From Sphingobacterium kitahiroshimense (GTDB lineage Bacteria > Bacteroidota > Bacteroidia > Sphingobacteriales > Sphingobacteriaceae): a DNA stretch of 64,000 bases. Under the pieces are notes generated by a model. That model worked only from the letters and a program-made list of their open reading frames with translations, was not told the DNA's origin and did not search any database. Numbering within the stretch: the stretch's first letter is position 1; the number at the start of each line of letters is the position of its first letter. A program made the translations under genes and the position numbers. Shown piece after piece: positions 55,328 through 63,930 of the stretch. The DNA lies in contig NZ_JAOQNK010000001.1 of assembly GCF_025961315.1 (NCBI RefSeq), forward strand, positions 434,001-498,000. Direction: 5' to 3'.

Positions 55328-55541
55328 TTCTCCGCAAATTCGAGTTTTATTTGACTGCCCTTCGGGTCTGCTTCGCCCCTTCCTCGGGTAGTTTATACTA
55401 ATTCTGTACTATGCCTATACTCCGCCTCTACTGTCTATGTAGAGGAAAGGTAGACAAACAGTATACAAACAGTAGAGGCACAATAGACAATTCCCGAAGC
55501 CTTTCCGAAGAAAGGGCGAATAAGTTACGAACCATTACCTA
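55328..55541. repeat. Array C: nested 11-bp phased dyad, TTCG then TACT, inverting to AGTA then CGAA
   Basis: Left arm, every 11 bp: TTCT 55328, TTCG 55339, TTTG 55350, TTCG 55361, TTCG 55372, CTCG 55383; then TACT at 55396, 55407, 55418 and 55429. Right arm: GGTA 55449, AGTA 55460, AGTA 55471, AATA 55482; then CGAA at 55495, 55506, 55517 and 55528. The arms share one symmetry axis (about 55440.5): TACT at 55407 and 55418 pair exactly with AGTA at 55471 and 55460, and TTCG at 55361 and 55372 with CGAA at 55517 and 55506. Heptamers between cores mostly do not pair. A separate 11-bp perfect inverted repeat (55424-55434 with 55469-55479) is shifted by two units. Confidence 0.85.
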
Positions 55542-55648
55542 ACGATATTGGAAGAAATTTCGCATTCTATTACCCTTAATAAATGGTGGCTGCAGTGCAA
55601 TAATTTACGGTTAAAAACCGAATTAGCATTGACTGTCATGTCATACCG

Positions 55649-55975
55649 CTATATCAGATTAAACACAAGTAATATAGAAGCAGCAAACAGAACAAATAAG
55701 CCTGTTAAGAAGATGATATCGGCAATATTTTCCAGTCTTTTAACTTCCCTTAGATCACCTCTTTTCATCGCAATAAAGGAAATAATACAGCTGGACATAA
55801 ATATGAAAATAGCAATAGCGGCACATTCATCAATTAAACTTCCCTCTGTGAGTTTCATCGTTTTTATTGTCGTTAAGACCAGAAAACAAATTCCCAGTAA
55901 ATTGGCTGAAGTATTTAAAATATGAGAAGTCCGCCCCGAGCTGTCTCTTTTATCTCTGTTATGATTTGAATCCAT
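55649..55975 (-). CDS. Small membrane protein, unknown
   Basis: 108 aa with a hydrophilic N-terminus (about 22 residues) and three hydrophobic segments (about residues 25-40, 48-70 and 85-106). No recognised family. It is transcribed toward the repeat block and divergent from the copper ATPase gene. The ORF is regular, but there is no homology-based support. Confidence 0.6.
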   Translation of the reverse strand: MDSNHNRDKRDSSGRTSHILNTSANLLGICFLVLTTIKTMKLTEGSLIDECAAIAIFIFMSSCIISFIAMKRGDLREVKRLENIADIIFLTGLFVLFAASILLVFNLI

Positions 55976-56151
55976 GGTCTATTTTCATTTACAAACAAAG
56001 TAATAATTTCTTTGTTCTTTTACTGATAGCTAAATATCCATTTAAAGGATATTTCTTGCTTAATTAAAATCTTATAATTTAAACCTCAAATGTTACAGCA
56101 TTAATTTTTGTCTAAAGAGGGATATTTGTATAGGTTAATTTAAAGCAGATT

Positions 56152-59100
56152 ATGAATCAAAAATATCAAATATCCGGCATGACTTGCAATGGATGTCGCA
56201 CAAATGTCGAAGATAAGCTAAATGAGATACCAGGTGTAAAAGCTACTGTTACGTTAGATCCACCGGAAGTCATTATTGATAGTGAAGATCGTGTTGATGT
56301 AAATGAATGCAATAAAGCACTTTCAGAAATTGGTGATTACCACATTGTGCAAAACAATAGTCATCACAACGGAAAGAACTCAGTCTATCATAAAGCAGAT
56401 GATCAATCGAAAAAAAGTGCAGTAGCTGTTTCAGGCAAATACATTTGCCCCATGTTCTGTGAGGGTCAGGATAAAACGTACAATTTACCGGGCTCCTGTC
56501 CTGTCTGTGGTATGCATTTAGTACCCGCAGAATCATTATCGGAAAATAAATATACACAGGATGAAAGTGCAAACGCCTCTTGCTGTTCATCAAAAAATAA
56601 CGGAGAACAGATAAACCAAACGGTGGACAAGTCATCAGGTAAATACATCTGTCCTATGTTCTGTGAAGGTCATGATAAAACGTACGATCAAGAAGGTTCC
56701 TGCCCCATATGTGGTATGCATTTAGTACCTGTTGAGTCATTATCGGAAAATAAACACACACAGGATGAAAGTGCGAACGCCTCTTGCTGTTCATCAAAAA
56801 ATAAAGACGAACAGACAGTCCAAACTGCAGGCGCACCATCAGGTAAATATATCTGTCCTATGTTTTGTGAAGGTCATGATAAAACTTACGACCAAAAAGG
56901 TTCCTGCCCTGTTTGTGGTATGTTTCTCGTTCCAGTTGAATCTTTAGCTGATAAAGCAGATAAGCATCACCATGATACTAAATCCACAGGCTTTTCTTCG
57001 CATGAAAAAGTGGGCACTCCAAAGGTCACGGCCAGTTCAGCGGGTAAATATTATTGTCCTATGATGTGTGAGGGCGAGAAACTGTATGATAAACCAGGAT
57101 CCTGTCCAGTCTGTGGTATGAACTTAGAGAAAATGCCAGAAAAGAAAGCAGCTTTAACTTACAGCTGTCCGATGCATCCAGAAGTTCAAAGTGACAAACC
57201 GGGTTCTTGTCCCATCTGTGGTATGGATTTAGTAGCAAATGCCAACACAGAGGAAGATGATCACACATATCAAACACTGAAAAAGAAATTTTGGGTAGCA
57301 CTGTTATTCACCGTTCCCTTATTTATATTATCAATGGGTGAAATGATTCCTGGCAACCCGATCGGGCAAGTCATCACACCAAAGATGTCAGGCTGGATCC
57401 AGTTATTTTTAACCATTCCAGTTGTTTTTTATGCCACTTGGATGTTTTTTGAGCGTGCTTGGACCTCTTTCAAAACTTGGAACTTAAATATGTTCAGCTT
57501 AATAGGTCTAGGTGCCGGAGCAGGATTTTTATACAGCGTAGTGGCTTTATTCTTTCCATCCCTATTTCCGGATGCATTATTAGGTCATCATGGTCAGGTT
57601 GCACTATATTTTGAGTCTGTTGCCGTTATCTTAACGCTGGTACTATTGGGACAACTAATGGAAGCGAAAGCACATTCAAGAACGAATTCAGCTATTAAAG
57701 AACTTATAAAACTTTCTCCTGCAGAAGCTAATCTAGTTGAAAATGGAGTGGAAAAGAAAATTTCGGTCGCAGACATCCAGTTAGAACAAATTTTACGCGT
57801 TAAACCAGGAGAAAAGATTCCTGTAGACGGAGAAATAACTTCTGGACATAGCTCGATTGACGAATCCATGCTAACGGGGGAACCGGTTCCTGTCGATAAA
57901 AATGAAGGTGATAAAGTGAGTGCTGGAACGATTAACGGTAATCAGTCATTCTTAATGAAAGCCAACCGTGTCGGTGATGATACACTATTGGCACAAATTA
58001 TTGAAATGGTCAATAGTGCAAGCCGAAGTAAAGCACCAATACAGAAGTTAACCGATCGTGTATCCCGCATATTCGTTCCTATAGTAATTGCCATCGCTAT
58101 TTTAACATTTGTCGTCTGGATGATCTATGGAGTAGAATCTAAACTGGCCTTTGCCTTAGCCAATGCTTTGGCGGTTCTTATCGTAGCCTGTCCATGTGCT
58201 CTGGGGCTTGCAACACCGATGTCGGTCATGGTCGGAATCGGTAAAGGTGCAAAAAATGGTATCTTGATAAAGAATGCGGAAGCGCTCGAAAAGCTAGATA
58301 AAGTGAATGTACTGGTGACAGATAAAACCGGAACCATAACCGAAGGAAGGCCGAGTTTGGAAGAGGTATTCAGTACATCAGACAGTACGGTTGATGAATT
58401 GTTGATCTTGGCAGCTTCAGTGAATGCCAATAGCTCCCACCCTTTAGCCGAAGCGGTAGTGAAGAAAGCAAAGGAGTCAAAACTAACATTAAAAGAGACA
58501 GATCGTTTTGATACCATAAACGGTAAAGGTGTTATTGGTTATATTGCCAATGATAAAGTGCTTCTTGGAAATGAATCGTTGTTATTGGACGATGGTATTG
58601 CGATCAGCGAAAGCGTTAAAGAACAAGTTGCTGTAGAACAGGAAAAAGGCCGTACAGTATCTTACTTAGCTAAAGGAACAACACTGTTAGGTTATCTCGT
58701 TATTGCTGATAAAATAAAAGATACGGCAAAACAGGCTATCCATTACCTGATGGATCATGGTGTTGATGTGATTATGTTAACCGGTGACAATGCCAAAACA
58801 GCTAAAGCTGTAGCGGATGAACTGGGTATTAAACACTTTAAAGCACAAGCGCTACCAGAAGATAAGTTGATGGAGATTAAAAAGCTGCAACAGGAAAATA
58901 AAGTAGTCGCAATGACTGGTGACGGTATCAATGATGCTCCAGCATTAGCACAGGCAGATATAGGTATTGCAATGGGTACAGGTACTGATGTGGCTATCGA
59001 GAGTGCTGAAGTAACCTTATTGAAAGGCGACTTAATGGGTGTTGCCAAAGCTAAAATACTGAGTCATAAATTAGTGCGCAATATTAAACAGAACCTACTC

Positions 59101-59271
59101 TTTGCCTTCCTTTATAATGTTTTAGGCATTCCGATTGCAGCAGGTATTTTATACCCTACTTTTGGTATCTTGTTATCGCCAATGCTTGCTGCCGCAGCAA
59201 TGAGCCTAAGCTCAGTATCCGTTATCCTCAATTCATTACGATTGAATGCGGTCAATATCGATGCGAAATAA
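56152..59271 (+). CDS. Copper-type P1B ATPase with HMA domain and five tandem metal-binding modules
   Basis: 1039 aa inner-membrane pump. It has an N-terminal HMA domain with GMTCNGC, then five cysteine modules (CPM followed by CPxCGM) starting near residues 95, 163, 231, 298 and 337; the first three repeat at exactly 68 residues and include CCSSKN linkers. The ATPase core shows TGEPVPV, the CPC ion motif (680-682), DKTGT from 724, SSHPLAEAV and GDGINDAP from 923. The CPC motif supports Cu(I) (or Ag) export. The number of soft-metal modules is unusual. Monocistronic, with a terminator after it. Confidence 0.93.
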   Translation: MNQKYQISGMTCNGCRTNVEDKLNEIPGVKATVTLDPPEVIIDSEDRVDVNECNKALSEIGDYHIVQNNSHHNGKNSVYHKADDQSKKSAVAVSGKYICPMFCEGQDKTYNLPGSCPVCGMHLVPAESLSENKYTQDESANASCCSSKNNGEQINQTVDKSSGKYICPMFCEGHDKTYDQEGSCPICGMHLVPVESLSENKHTQDESANASCCSSKNKDEQTVQTAGAPSGKYICPMFCEGHDKTYDQKGSCPVCGMFLVPVESLADKADKHHHDTKSTGFSSHEKVGTPKVTASSAGKYYCPMMCEGEKLYDKPGSCPVCGMNLEKMPEKKAALTYSCPMHPEVQSDKPGSCPICGMDLVANANTEEDDHTYQTLKKKFWVALLFTVPLFILSMGEMIPGNPIGQVITPKMSGWIQLFLTIPVVFYATWMFFERAWTSFKTWNLNMFSLIGLGAGAGFLYSVVALFFPSLFPDALLGHHGQVALYFESVAVILTLVLLGQLMEAKAHSRTNSAIKELIKLSPAEANLVENGVEKKISVADIQLEQILRVKPGEKIPVDGEITSGHSSIDESMLTGEPVPVDKNEGDKVSAGTINGNQSFLMKANRVGDDTLLAQIIEMVNSASRSKAPIQKLTDRVSRIFVPIVIAIAILTFVVWMIYGVESKLAFALANALAVLIVACPCALGLATPMSVMVGIGKGAKNGILIKNAEALEKLDKVNVLVTDKTGTITEGRPSLEEVFSTSDSTVDELLILAASVNANSSHPLAEAVVKKAKESKLTLKETDRFDTINGKGVIGYIANDKVLLGNESLLLDDGIAISESVKEQVAVEQEKGRTVSYLAKGTTLLGYLVIADKIKDTAKQAIHYLMDHGVDVIMLTGDNAKTAKAVADELGIKHFKAQALPEDKLMEIKKLQQENKVVAMTGDGINDAPALAQADIGIAMGTGTDVAIESAEVTLLKGDLMGVAKAKILSHKLVRNIKQNLLFAFLYNVLGIPIAAGILYPTFGILLSPMLAAAAMSLSSVSVILNSLRLNAVNIDAK

Positions 59272-59306
59272 ATTTTAATAAAACATATAGCTGTCCATCA
59301 CAGCTG

Positions 59307-59339
59307 AAAAAATAGCCTCTTAAAAAAGAGGCTATTTTT
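59307..59339. terminator. Terminator after the copper ATPase gene
   Basis: A perfect stem (AAAAATAGCCTCTT and complement) with a 4-nt A loop and T tract, 35 nt after the stop codon. Confidence 0.9.
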
Positions 59340-59348
59340 CTAAATTAA

Positions 59349-59666
59349 ATGATCATGTACAAAGAACCTCATAGTAACTATAAAAAAGTATTGGCCTATC
59401 TGTTAGCTACGCTACTGATCTTCGCTTTACTGAGTTGGCTTTCTTACCACAATGGTATGGCCTATGATGGTTTAACTACAGTAGGATTTCCGTTAACGTA
59501 CTACAGTGAAGGTGCAGGACAAAGTCTGCTTACAGGTCAAATGCAGCATTTCAGTAATTATTCGTTAATGGCGTTTGCAATAGATCTGGCTTTCTCCTTG
59601 CTTACTTACGCAGCTGTTCGCTTCCTATTTAAGAAATTAAAAAAGATCATAAATAGTAGCATTTAA
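59349..59666 (+). CDS. Small two-helix membrane protein, unknown
   Basis: 105 aa (Met3 is an alternative start). Hydrophobic segments at about residues 14-31 and 73-94, with a lysine-rich C-terminus (FKKLKKIINSS) that should be cytoplasmic. The middle (about residues 35-70) is soluble. No recognised family; located directly after the copper ATPase terminator. Confidence 0.65.
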   Translation: MIMYKEPHSNYKKVLAYLLATLLIFALLSWLSYHNGMAYDGLTTVGFPLTYYSEGAGQSLLTGQMQHFSNYSLMAFAIDLAFSLLTYAAVRFLFKKLKKIINSSI

Positions 59667-59818
59667 GTTCTATCGGATCCTTTTTGGTACATTATGGAGA
59701 GGTTCAAAATTTTCGGATAAATTTCTGTTGATACTATAGTCTCTGCTTTAATCTCCATTCAGAATTTCAATTTTTTTAATCAGATAAGAGCATTACCATC
59801 GTCAAATTTTGACAAAAA

Positions 59819-61177
59819 CTAATTATACAGAGCTATTAGTGTACCACATGAAGTCCATATGCTACATAAAAGTCCAAATATTAGGCAGTATAACAAGATA
59901 TCCATTTCCTTCCGTAATTTGATCCAAAATACAACAACAAACATAAGCGGGCACACAACTATAGAAATAAATAAAAATGATGCTAATATCACAAAAATAT
60001 CTTCATTGAAATCCATGAGCAAAATCCTTATTCCAATGTAGGATAGCCAGACAAATATTGGCGATATAAGACATATTAACCATTTCCAAACTAATTTTAG
60101 TTCAAGTTCTTGAGGAAATGTATTACGGTAATTCTTGATTAAAAATCGGATCATGAAAATGATAATCAAAATCATAATACTGATCTGAACATATGTATTT
60201 CGGATAGTATCTGCTCTGGTATTAATATGAGTCTTAGCAACCAATTTACCATGATCAAACTGCTTGACACTTGTCCGTTCTCCATTTACAAATGTTTGTA
60301 CGACGACGTTATCGCTATCGCCGGAAGTAAAAGTCCAAGTTGAGTCTTCTACCCCCATTTTGTAAAATCCTTCAATGATTAATTTATCATTTACTTTTCT
60401 ACTAAATTTACCATCGAGGCGACCCCCATTAAATCTTAAAAAATCCTCACCCTCCGCTGTATTAATAATCAGAGTAGTTATTTTTCCGTAAGGAATTACA
60501 GTGGTGCTATCTGCTAGCCTAGCTACAACATTTTTATCTAGATCTTCAAGTGAATGATTCTTGTTATAATCATCGTTTCTAATGGGCCGATTAATATACC
60601 AATGATTGACCTTAACCACAAGTAGAGAATCCTTCGGATAAAATTCAAATTCATCATATAAATTTAAATCGGGAACTGTAGCTGATTTTAAGAGGACATA
60701 TTGTGGCTGATCAAAAGATTGGATATACCTTTGCTGACTAGTTGCGCAGAAAGCGAAAATTGTAATACCTGCGACAATCAAAGTACTTAATCTTGCTATT
60801 AAGGAATCAGCAATCAACACGATAGAATCGTTTTTTATGTAAAACCAACCTACAAACAGCATCGGCAACGCAATAAGATCGCTTAGGTCGACCGTTCGTT
60901 GGATGTTAAATAAGATATTCAGCAGTTCTATAAGTCCTGAGGCAAGTTCACTTTTCCAAAAGACAAACAATATTCCGGTAAAGATAAAGATCCATAATTT
61001 ATGAAGGGGAAAGATCGTTGACCAAAAAATAGGAAAAATAAATAACCCACAGAAATCAGAAAGTTTTCCCGTAAACGCATTGTGGAAAGTTGCTTTCATA
61101 TAAAAATCATTGGCAATCAATAGTACGAGGCAGAAGATAAAAAGCGGTGACAATAACTTTTTTAGACGGTCATACAT
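59819..61177 (-). CDS. Large unrecognised membrane protein with MORN-like central region
   Basis: 452 aa. The N-terminal half has about five hydrophobic segments and the stretch HNAFTGKLSDFCGLFIFP, which looks like a conserved family motif. Residues about 150-330 are soluble; the part around residues 255-320 (GGRLDGKFSR, then EGFYKMG-DSTWTF, then FVNGERTSVKQFDHGKLV) resembles antitoxin-type MORN repeats. Four further hydrophobic segments follow. I do not recognise a function; a cell-surface or sensing role would be a guess. Convergent with the preceding small gene. Confidence 0.7.
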   Translation of the reverse strand: MYDRLKKLLSPLFIFCLVLLIANDFYMKATFHNAFTGKLSDFCGLFIFPIFWSTIFPLHKLWIFIFTGILFVFWKSELASGLIELLNILFNIQRTVDLSDLIALPMLFVGWFYIKNDSIVLIADSLIARLSTLIVAGITIFAFCATSQQRYIQSFDQPQYVLLKSATVPDLNLYDEFEFYPKDSLLVVKVNHWYINRPIRNDDYNKNHSLEDLDKNVVARLADSTTVIPYGKITTLIINTAEGEDFLRFNGGRLDGKFSRKVNDKLIIEGFYKMGVEDSTWTFTSGDSDNVVVQTFVNGERTSVKQFDHGKLVAKTHINTRADTIRNTYVQISIMILIIIFMIRFLIKNYRNTFPQELELKLVWKWLICLISPIFVWLSYIGIRILLMDFNEDIFVILASFLFISIVVCPLMFVVVFWIKLRKEMDILLYCLIFGLLCSIWTSCGTLIALYN

Positions 61178-61346
61178 GCTTATAGAAGTTTATTTATATA
61201 TTAATACAAGTTAATTAATTTAGTAACCGTGTGCAATATTCATTCTAGTCTTCAGATCGTTATCAAAGCGAATAATAGATCCTGCACCTTTAAGAATATA
61301 AAGTATCAATGACAATGATTATTTTTGGTAAATAAAAACGCGAAAA

Positions 61347-61637
61347 ATGAATTTCAAAACGATCATACTTTTAATTTTAGTCGTCATAATTACGATTTTT
61401 TTTATGCAGAACACTGCTCCGGTAGAATTTTGGTTTTTTGGTAAGCACATCTTCGCATTATCCTCAATTATAGCAATCACTCTTTTTATCGGAATCATCA
61501 TTGGGGCTATTTTGTTGAGACCTAAGAAAAGAAAGACAGAAGTGATTCAAGTAAATCCAGCTAATCCATCAGAAATTGAACAATCTTCAGTTCCAAATTC
61601 AACTTTAAGTAATGAAGATCGGGATTATATTTCTTAA
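61347..61637 (+). CDS. LapA family (DUF1049) membrane protein
   Basis: 96 aa with two hydrophobic segments: LILVVIITIFFMQNTAPVEFWFFG, whose QNT-PVxFWFFG turn is the LapA/DUF1049 hallmark, and SSIIAITLFIGIIIGAILL, followed by an arginine/lysine stretch and an acidic tail. LapA of E. coli works with LapB in regulating lipopolysaccharide synthesis; no LapB gene is adjacent, so that role is not assured here. Confidence 0.85.
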   Translation: MNFKTIILLILVVIITIFFMQNTAPVEFWFFGKHIFALSSIIAITLFIGIIIGAILLRPKKRKTEVIQVNPANPSEIEQSSVPNSTLSNEDRDYIS

Positions 61638-61777
61638 ATTTAAAAAATTAATTCCCTATAAATGAAAGGACAAGAAAGGACTTTGTAATTAAATAGTCGT
61701 TTTATTTGCACTGTATGCTAGTTTTTTCTACCTTTGCATCACTCCAAACAACGAAGGAAACTTCAAAAAAAGAGTAA

Positions 61778-61850
61778 GATTCCGTAGCTCAGCTGGTAGA
61801 GCAATACACTTTTAATGTATGGGTCCTGGGTTCGAATCCCAGCGGGATCA
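61778..61850 (+). tRNA. tRNA-Lys (anticodon UUU)
   Basis: 73 nt cloverleaf: acceptor GATTCCG with CGGGATC (one G-U), D stem GCTC/GAGC, anticodon stem ATACA/TGTAT with loop CTTTTAA (anticodon UUU at 61811-61813), T stem CTGGG/CCCAG with loop TTCGAAT. The discriminator is A and the CCA is not encoded. Confidence 0.95.
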
Positions 61851-61857
61851 CAGAGGT

Positions 61858-61882
61858 AAAGCTAATCGCAAGATTGGCTTTT
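61858..61882 (+). terminator. Terminator after tRNA-Lys
   Basis: Stem AAAGCTAATC with GATTGGCTTT (one G-U), GCAA loop, followed by a T-rich stretch. Confidence 0.75.
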
Positions 61883-61899
61883 CTTGTTTAAAAATATTA

Positions 61900-61964
61900 G
61901 GATTCGATCCGCTAGAGGCTCAAGGATGTTCACGGGAACTGCGGAGTTGAGCCAATCCGAACGG
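61900..61964. other. Structured element after tRNA-Lys
   Basis: GGCTCAA (61917-61923) pairs exactly with TTGAGCC (61947-61953) and encloses the small hairpin GTTC-ACGG-GAAC (61928-61939). The surrounding 65-70 nt are about the size of a tRNA but do not fold as one. It lies between the real tRNA tail and its duplicated copy. Confidence 0.5.
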
Positions 61965-62014
61965 CATCACAAAAGAAAAGCTAATCTTTTGATTAGCTTT
62001 TCTTATTTTAATAG
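61965..62014. repeat. Degenerate copy of the tRNA-Lys tail and terminator
   Basis: About 38 of 50 positions match the stretch 61846-61895 (tRNA 3' end plus terminator) at an offset of 119 nt. It contains a 14-bp perfect hairpin (61973-61986 with 61991-62004, TTTT loop) that could terminate the convergent ankyrin gene on the minus strand. Confidence 0.6.
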
Positions 62015-62054
62015 AATGAAATGTCGTGAGAAACGTCGACTGTAGTGATTTAAT

Positions 62055-63113
62055 TTATCTCTTGTAATTTGGCTTATTAAGCAAAATTGGTGTCGGATTT
62101 AGACGTACCCAGTTCGTTGCAAGTTCACATAGGCAATTAAGATCATCAGCAAATCCAGTATTACGAATATCTTTGATATAAGTCTTTGCCTCTTCAAGTT
62201 CAGTAGCAGGTAAAGCATGCTCAGAAGTTAAGTGCAGGTAAAATGCATCCAACATTTTTTTAAAATCAATGTTCCAGTTTCCACCCCCATTACGGTATAT
62301 TTCATCACGTACTTTCCCTGCAATTCGCACAACCTCCCCTTGCACTGTGTCAGCGCTTCCCTTTGATGGCACTAAAAACTCCCACAATTCTTCAAATTGT
62401 TTCTCCCAGGTTGTTCCATTTGCAATTATTGGTGATACACCATCATGCATAATACGTTTCTTGACAGGTGCAACTTGATATATCTCATAGAGTTTGCTTA
62501 ACGCCTGGTCTGTCTCTTGTAAATAGTCTTTATTAAAATTCTTCCGATGAAATTCAAAACCTTCTCCTATTCGAGTAATTTCATCCTTCATTTTTTGAGT
62601 GATTTCGGATTCACTTTGCAGTAATATTCGCGATATTTCCACCAAATGTACAATGTCAATATTGTTTGCACTACTTAAAGCTCGCTCGAGGGGCGTTTGT
62701 TTATATGAATTTAGCGCTTTGGTATCTGCACCGTAGGCTACAAGTTGTTTGACAGATGAAGCATTAAAACTACTTCCAGCCGCAAAATGTAGCGGTGTGT
62801 CCCCATAGCTATCCACTGCCTTGACATTCGCGCCCAATTCTAAGAAGACGGCTAACTTGCCACTTCGCATCATCGCATGTTGATGCAGTGCCGTACGTCC
62901 ATAACTATCGACAGCTTCGATGTCTGCTCCGCTTTGCACCAACCAGCGAACAAGTTCATCCGGAACATTAAAAAAACTAAGAGCTGTTGCTTTTCCATAA
63001 CCACCTCTTGCATCGAATTCACACGTATCAAATACTTTTTTAAGATTGTCTATATTATTTTCAGTAATTAATTCACTGAAATTTTTCGGAAGCGTTTTTT
63101 TCTTTTTTGCCAT
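62055..63113 (-). CDS. Ankyrin-repeat protein
   Basis: 352 aa. About four ankyrin repeats span residues 30-150 (GGYGKATALSFFNVP, DSYGRTALHQHAMM, DSYGDTPLHFAAGSS, NSYKQTPLERALSS). The remaining 200 residues are helical and unrecognised, with WNIDFKKMLDAFYLHL near the C-terminus. The N-terminus is lysine-rich, without a signal peptide, so it is cytoplasmic. The partner is unknown. Confidence 0.85.
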   Translation of the reverse strand: MAKKKKTLPKNFSELITENNIDNLKKVFDTCEFDARGGYGKATALSFFNVPDELVRWLVQSGADIEAVDSYGRTALHQHAMMRSGKLAVFLELGANVKAVDSYGDTPLHFAAGSSFNASSVKQLVAYGADTKALNSYKQTPLERALSSANNIDIVHLVEISRILLQSESEITQKMKDEITRIGEGFEFHRKNFNKDYLQETDQALSKLYEIYQVAPVKKRIMHDGVSPIIANGTTWEKQFEELWEFLVPSKGSADTVQGEVVRIAGKVRDEIYRNGGGNWNIDFKKMLDAFYLHLTSEHALPATELEEAKTYIKDIRNTGFADDLNCLCELATNWVRLNPTPILLNKPNYKR

Positions 63114-63345
63114 TATTTATCGGTTTCGGATTCAATAAAAATTATTGCCAATGTTTTGGACCCTTACGAAATTCGGTATTACAATTTCTCTAATCCAAAT
63201 TTAACACAAAATTTTAATTGTGTTACTCCCATTCCTTTGATTCGCCGTCAAAGTCGCGTATTTTACTGTTAGCAGCATTACATAATTATAAATGTCGCTC
63301 CTACTTTTTTGATCTGTCATGCGATCGCAAATTGAAGCCCTATTT

Positions 63346-63867
63346 CTAAACTTCCGTCTCTGTGGAACCAAAAAAGGAATATACGAGAAGGGAAGCCGCT
63401 CTTTTTGCTTTACTGTCTACAGGAACAATTTTTAGACTCAATTCCATATTTTTTAATATACCATCCGTTCCCCAAGTGATATCTTTACCAGAGCCATTTG
63501 AAATTGTACCGTCTTCTTTAATGACGAGTGAAACTTTTCCGTCACTGGACAGTAACTCATTACCTTTTAAATGGACCAATAGCTCTCCTGTGTCGGACTT
63601 CAATTCTCCTGCTGCCGTAATAGTACCGATAAACTCTTTACCCACATAGCACTTTCCATCCTTGTCCATACTTAATACAGCTTCTGCAGAACCGCCATCG
63701 CTATCCAGAATCTGAAATGCCTCTAAAATCATGACCGGTTTATTTTCTTGTTTTTGTTCGACTTGAACGGTAACGACTGAATCTGCATATGGATACTTTG
63801 CAAGGTTATTTTGGCCTGTCCAAGATAATAAGTAGAGAAACGTTCCGCTTAACAATAGTGTTCCCAT
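63346..63867 (-). CDS. Hypothetical exported or anchored protein
   Basis: 173 aa from the ATG at 63867. The N-terminus (about residues 1-17) is hydrophobic, but the basic residue normally preceding such a segment appears only if translation begins a few codons further upstream, where no standard start exists. The rest is rich in short beta-strand patterns (VLSMDKDGKCYVGKEFIGTI, VSLVIKEDGTISNGSGKDI). No recognised domain. Confidence 0.6.
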   Translation of the reverse strand: MGTLLLSGTFLYLLSWTGQNNLAKYPYADSVVTVQVEQKQENKPVMILEAFQILDSDGGSAEAVLSMDKDGKCYVGKEFIGTITAAGELKSDTGELLVHLKGNELLSSDGKVSLVIKEDGTISNGSGKDITWGTDGILKNMELSLKIVPVDSKAKRAASLLVYSFFGSTETEV

Positions 63868-63915
63868 GACGAATAATTTAAAATTAATAAGTTAGTATTC
63901 TTAGTTTATTGTAGT

Positions 63916-63930
63916 GTTCACGTCGTGAAC
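63916..63930. promoter_or_regulatory. Palindrome GTTCACG-T-CGTGAAC, candidate operator
   Basis: Two 7-bp perfect arms around one base lie 49 nt upstream of the start of the minus-strand hypothetical gene. The spacing and symmetry suit a dimeric regulator; no regulator gene is visible within the window. Confidence 0.4.

Larger units (their letters stand above)
54685..55648. other. Non-coding block with three phased repeat arrays
   Basis: About 960 nt without a credible gene. The first 335 nt (54685-55021) show nothing beyond AT-rich sequence. From 55022 to about 55541 three arrays follow: an 11-bp array with central inversion, a 10-bp array of five copies, and a second 11-bp array with central inversion. 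Frames that cross these arrays (for example 55019-55354) translate to repeat-derived peptides and are not believable genes. Confidence 0.75.

Noticed and set aside
55019..55354. Frame across the phased arrays read as a protein
   Set aside because: Its peptide is dictated by the 11-bp and 10-bp repeats and lacks any domain or plausible composition. The repeat periods are not multiples of three, so coding constraint cannot explain the arrays.
55022..55541. CRISPR array
   Set aside because: Anchors of 4-6 bp with spacers of 4-7 bp are far too short, and no cas genes are nearby.
56434..57045. Tandem repeats in the copper ATPase as a mobile or intergenic repeat
   Set aside because: The period is a multiple of three and encodes intact metal-binding modules in frame, so it is a protein-level duplication.
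61897..61970. A second functional tRNA gene after tRNA-Lys
   Set aside because: The stretch is tRNA-sized, but acceptor, anticodon and T arms cannot be formed; only the tail resembles a tRNA.
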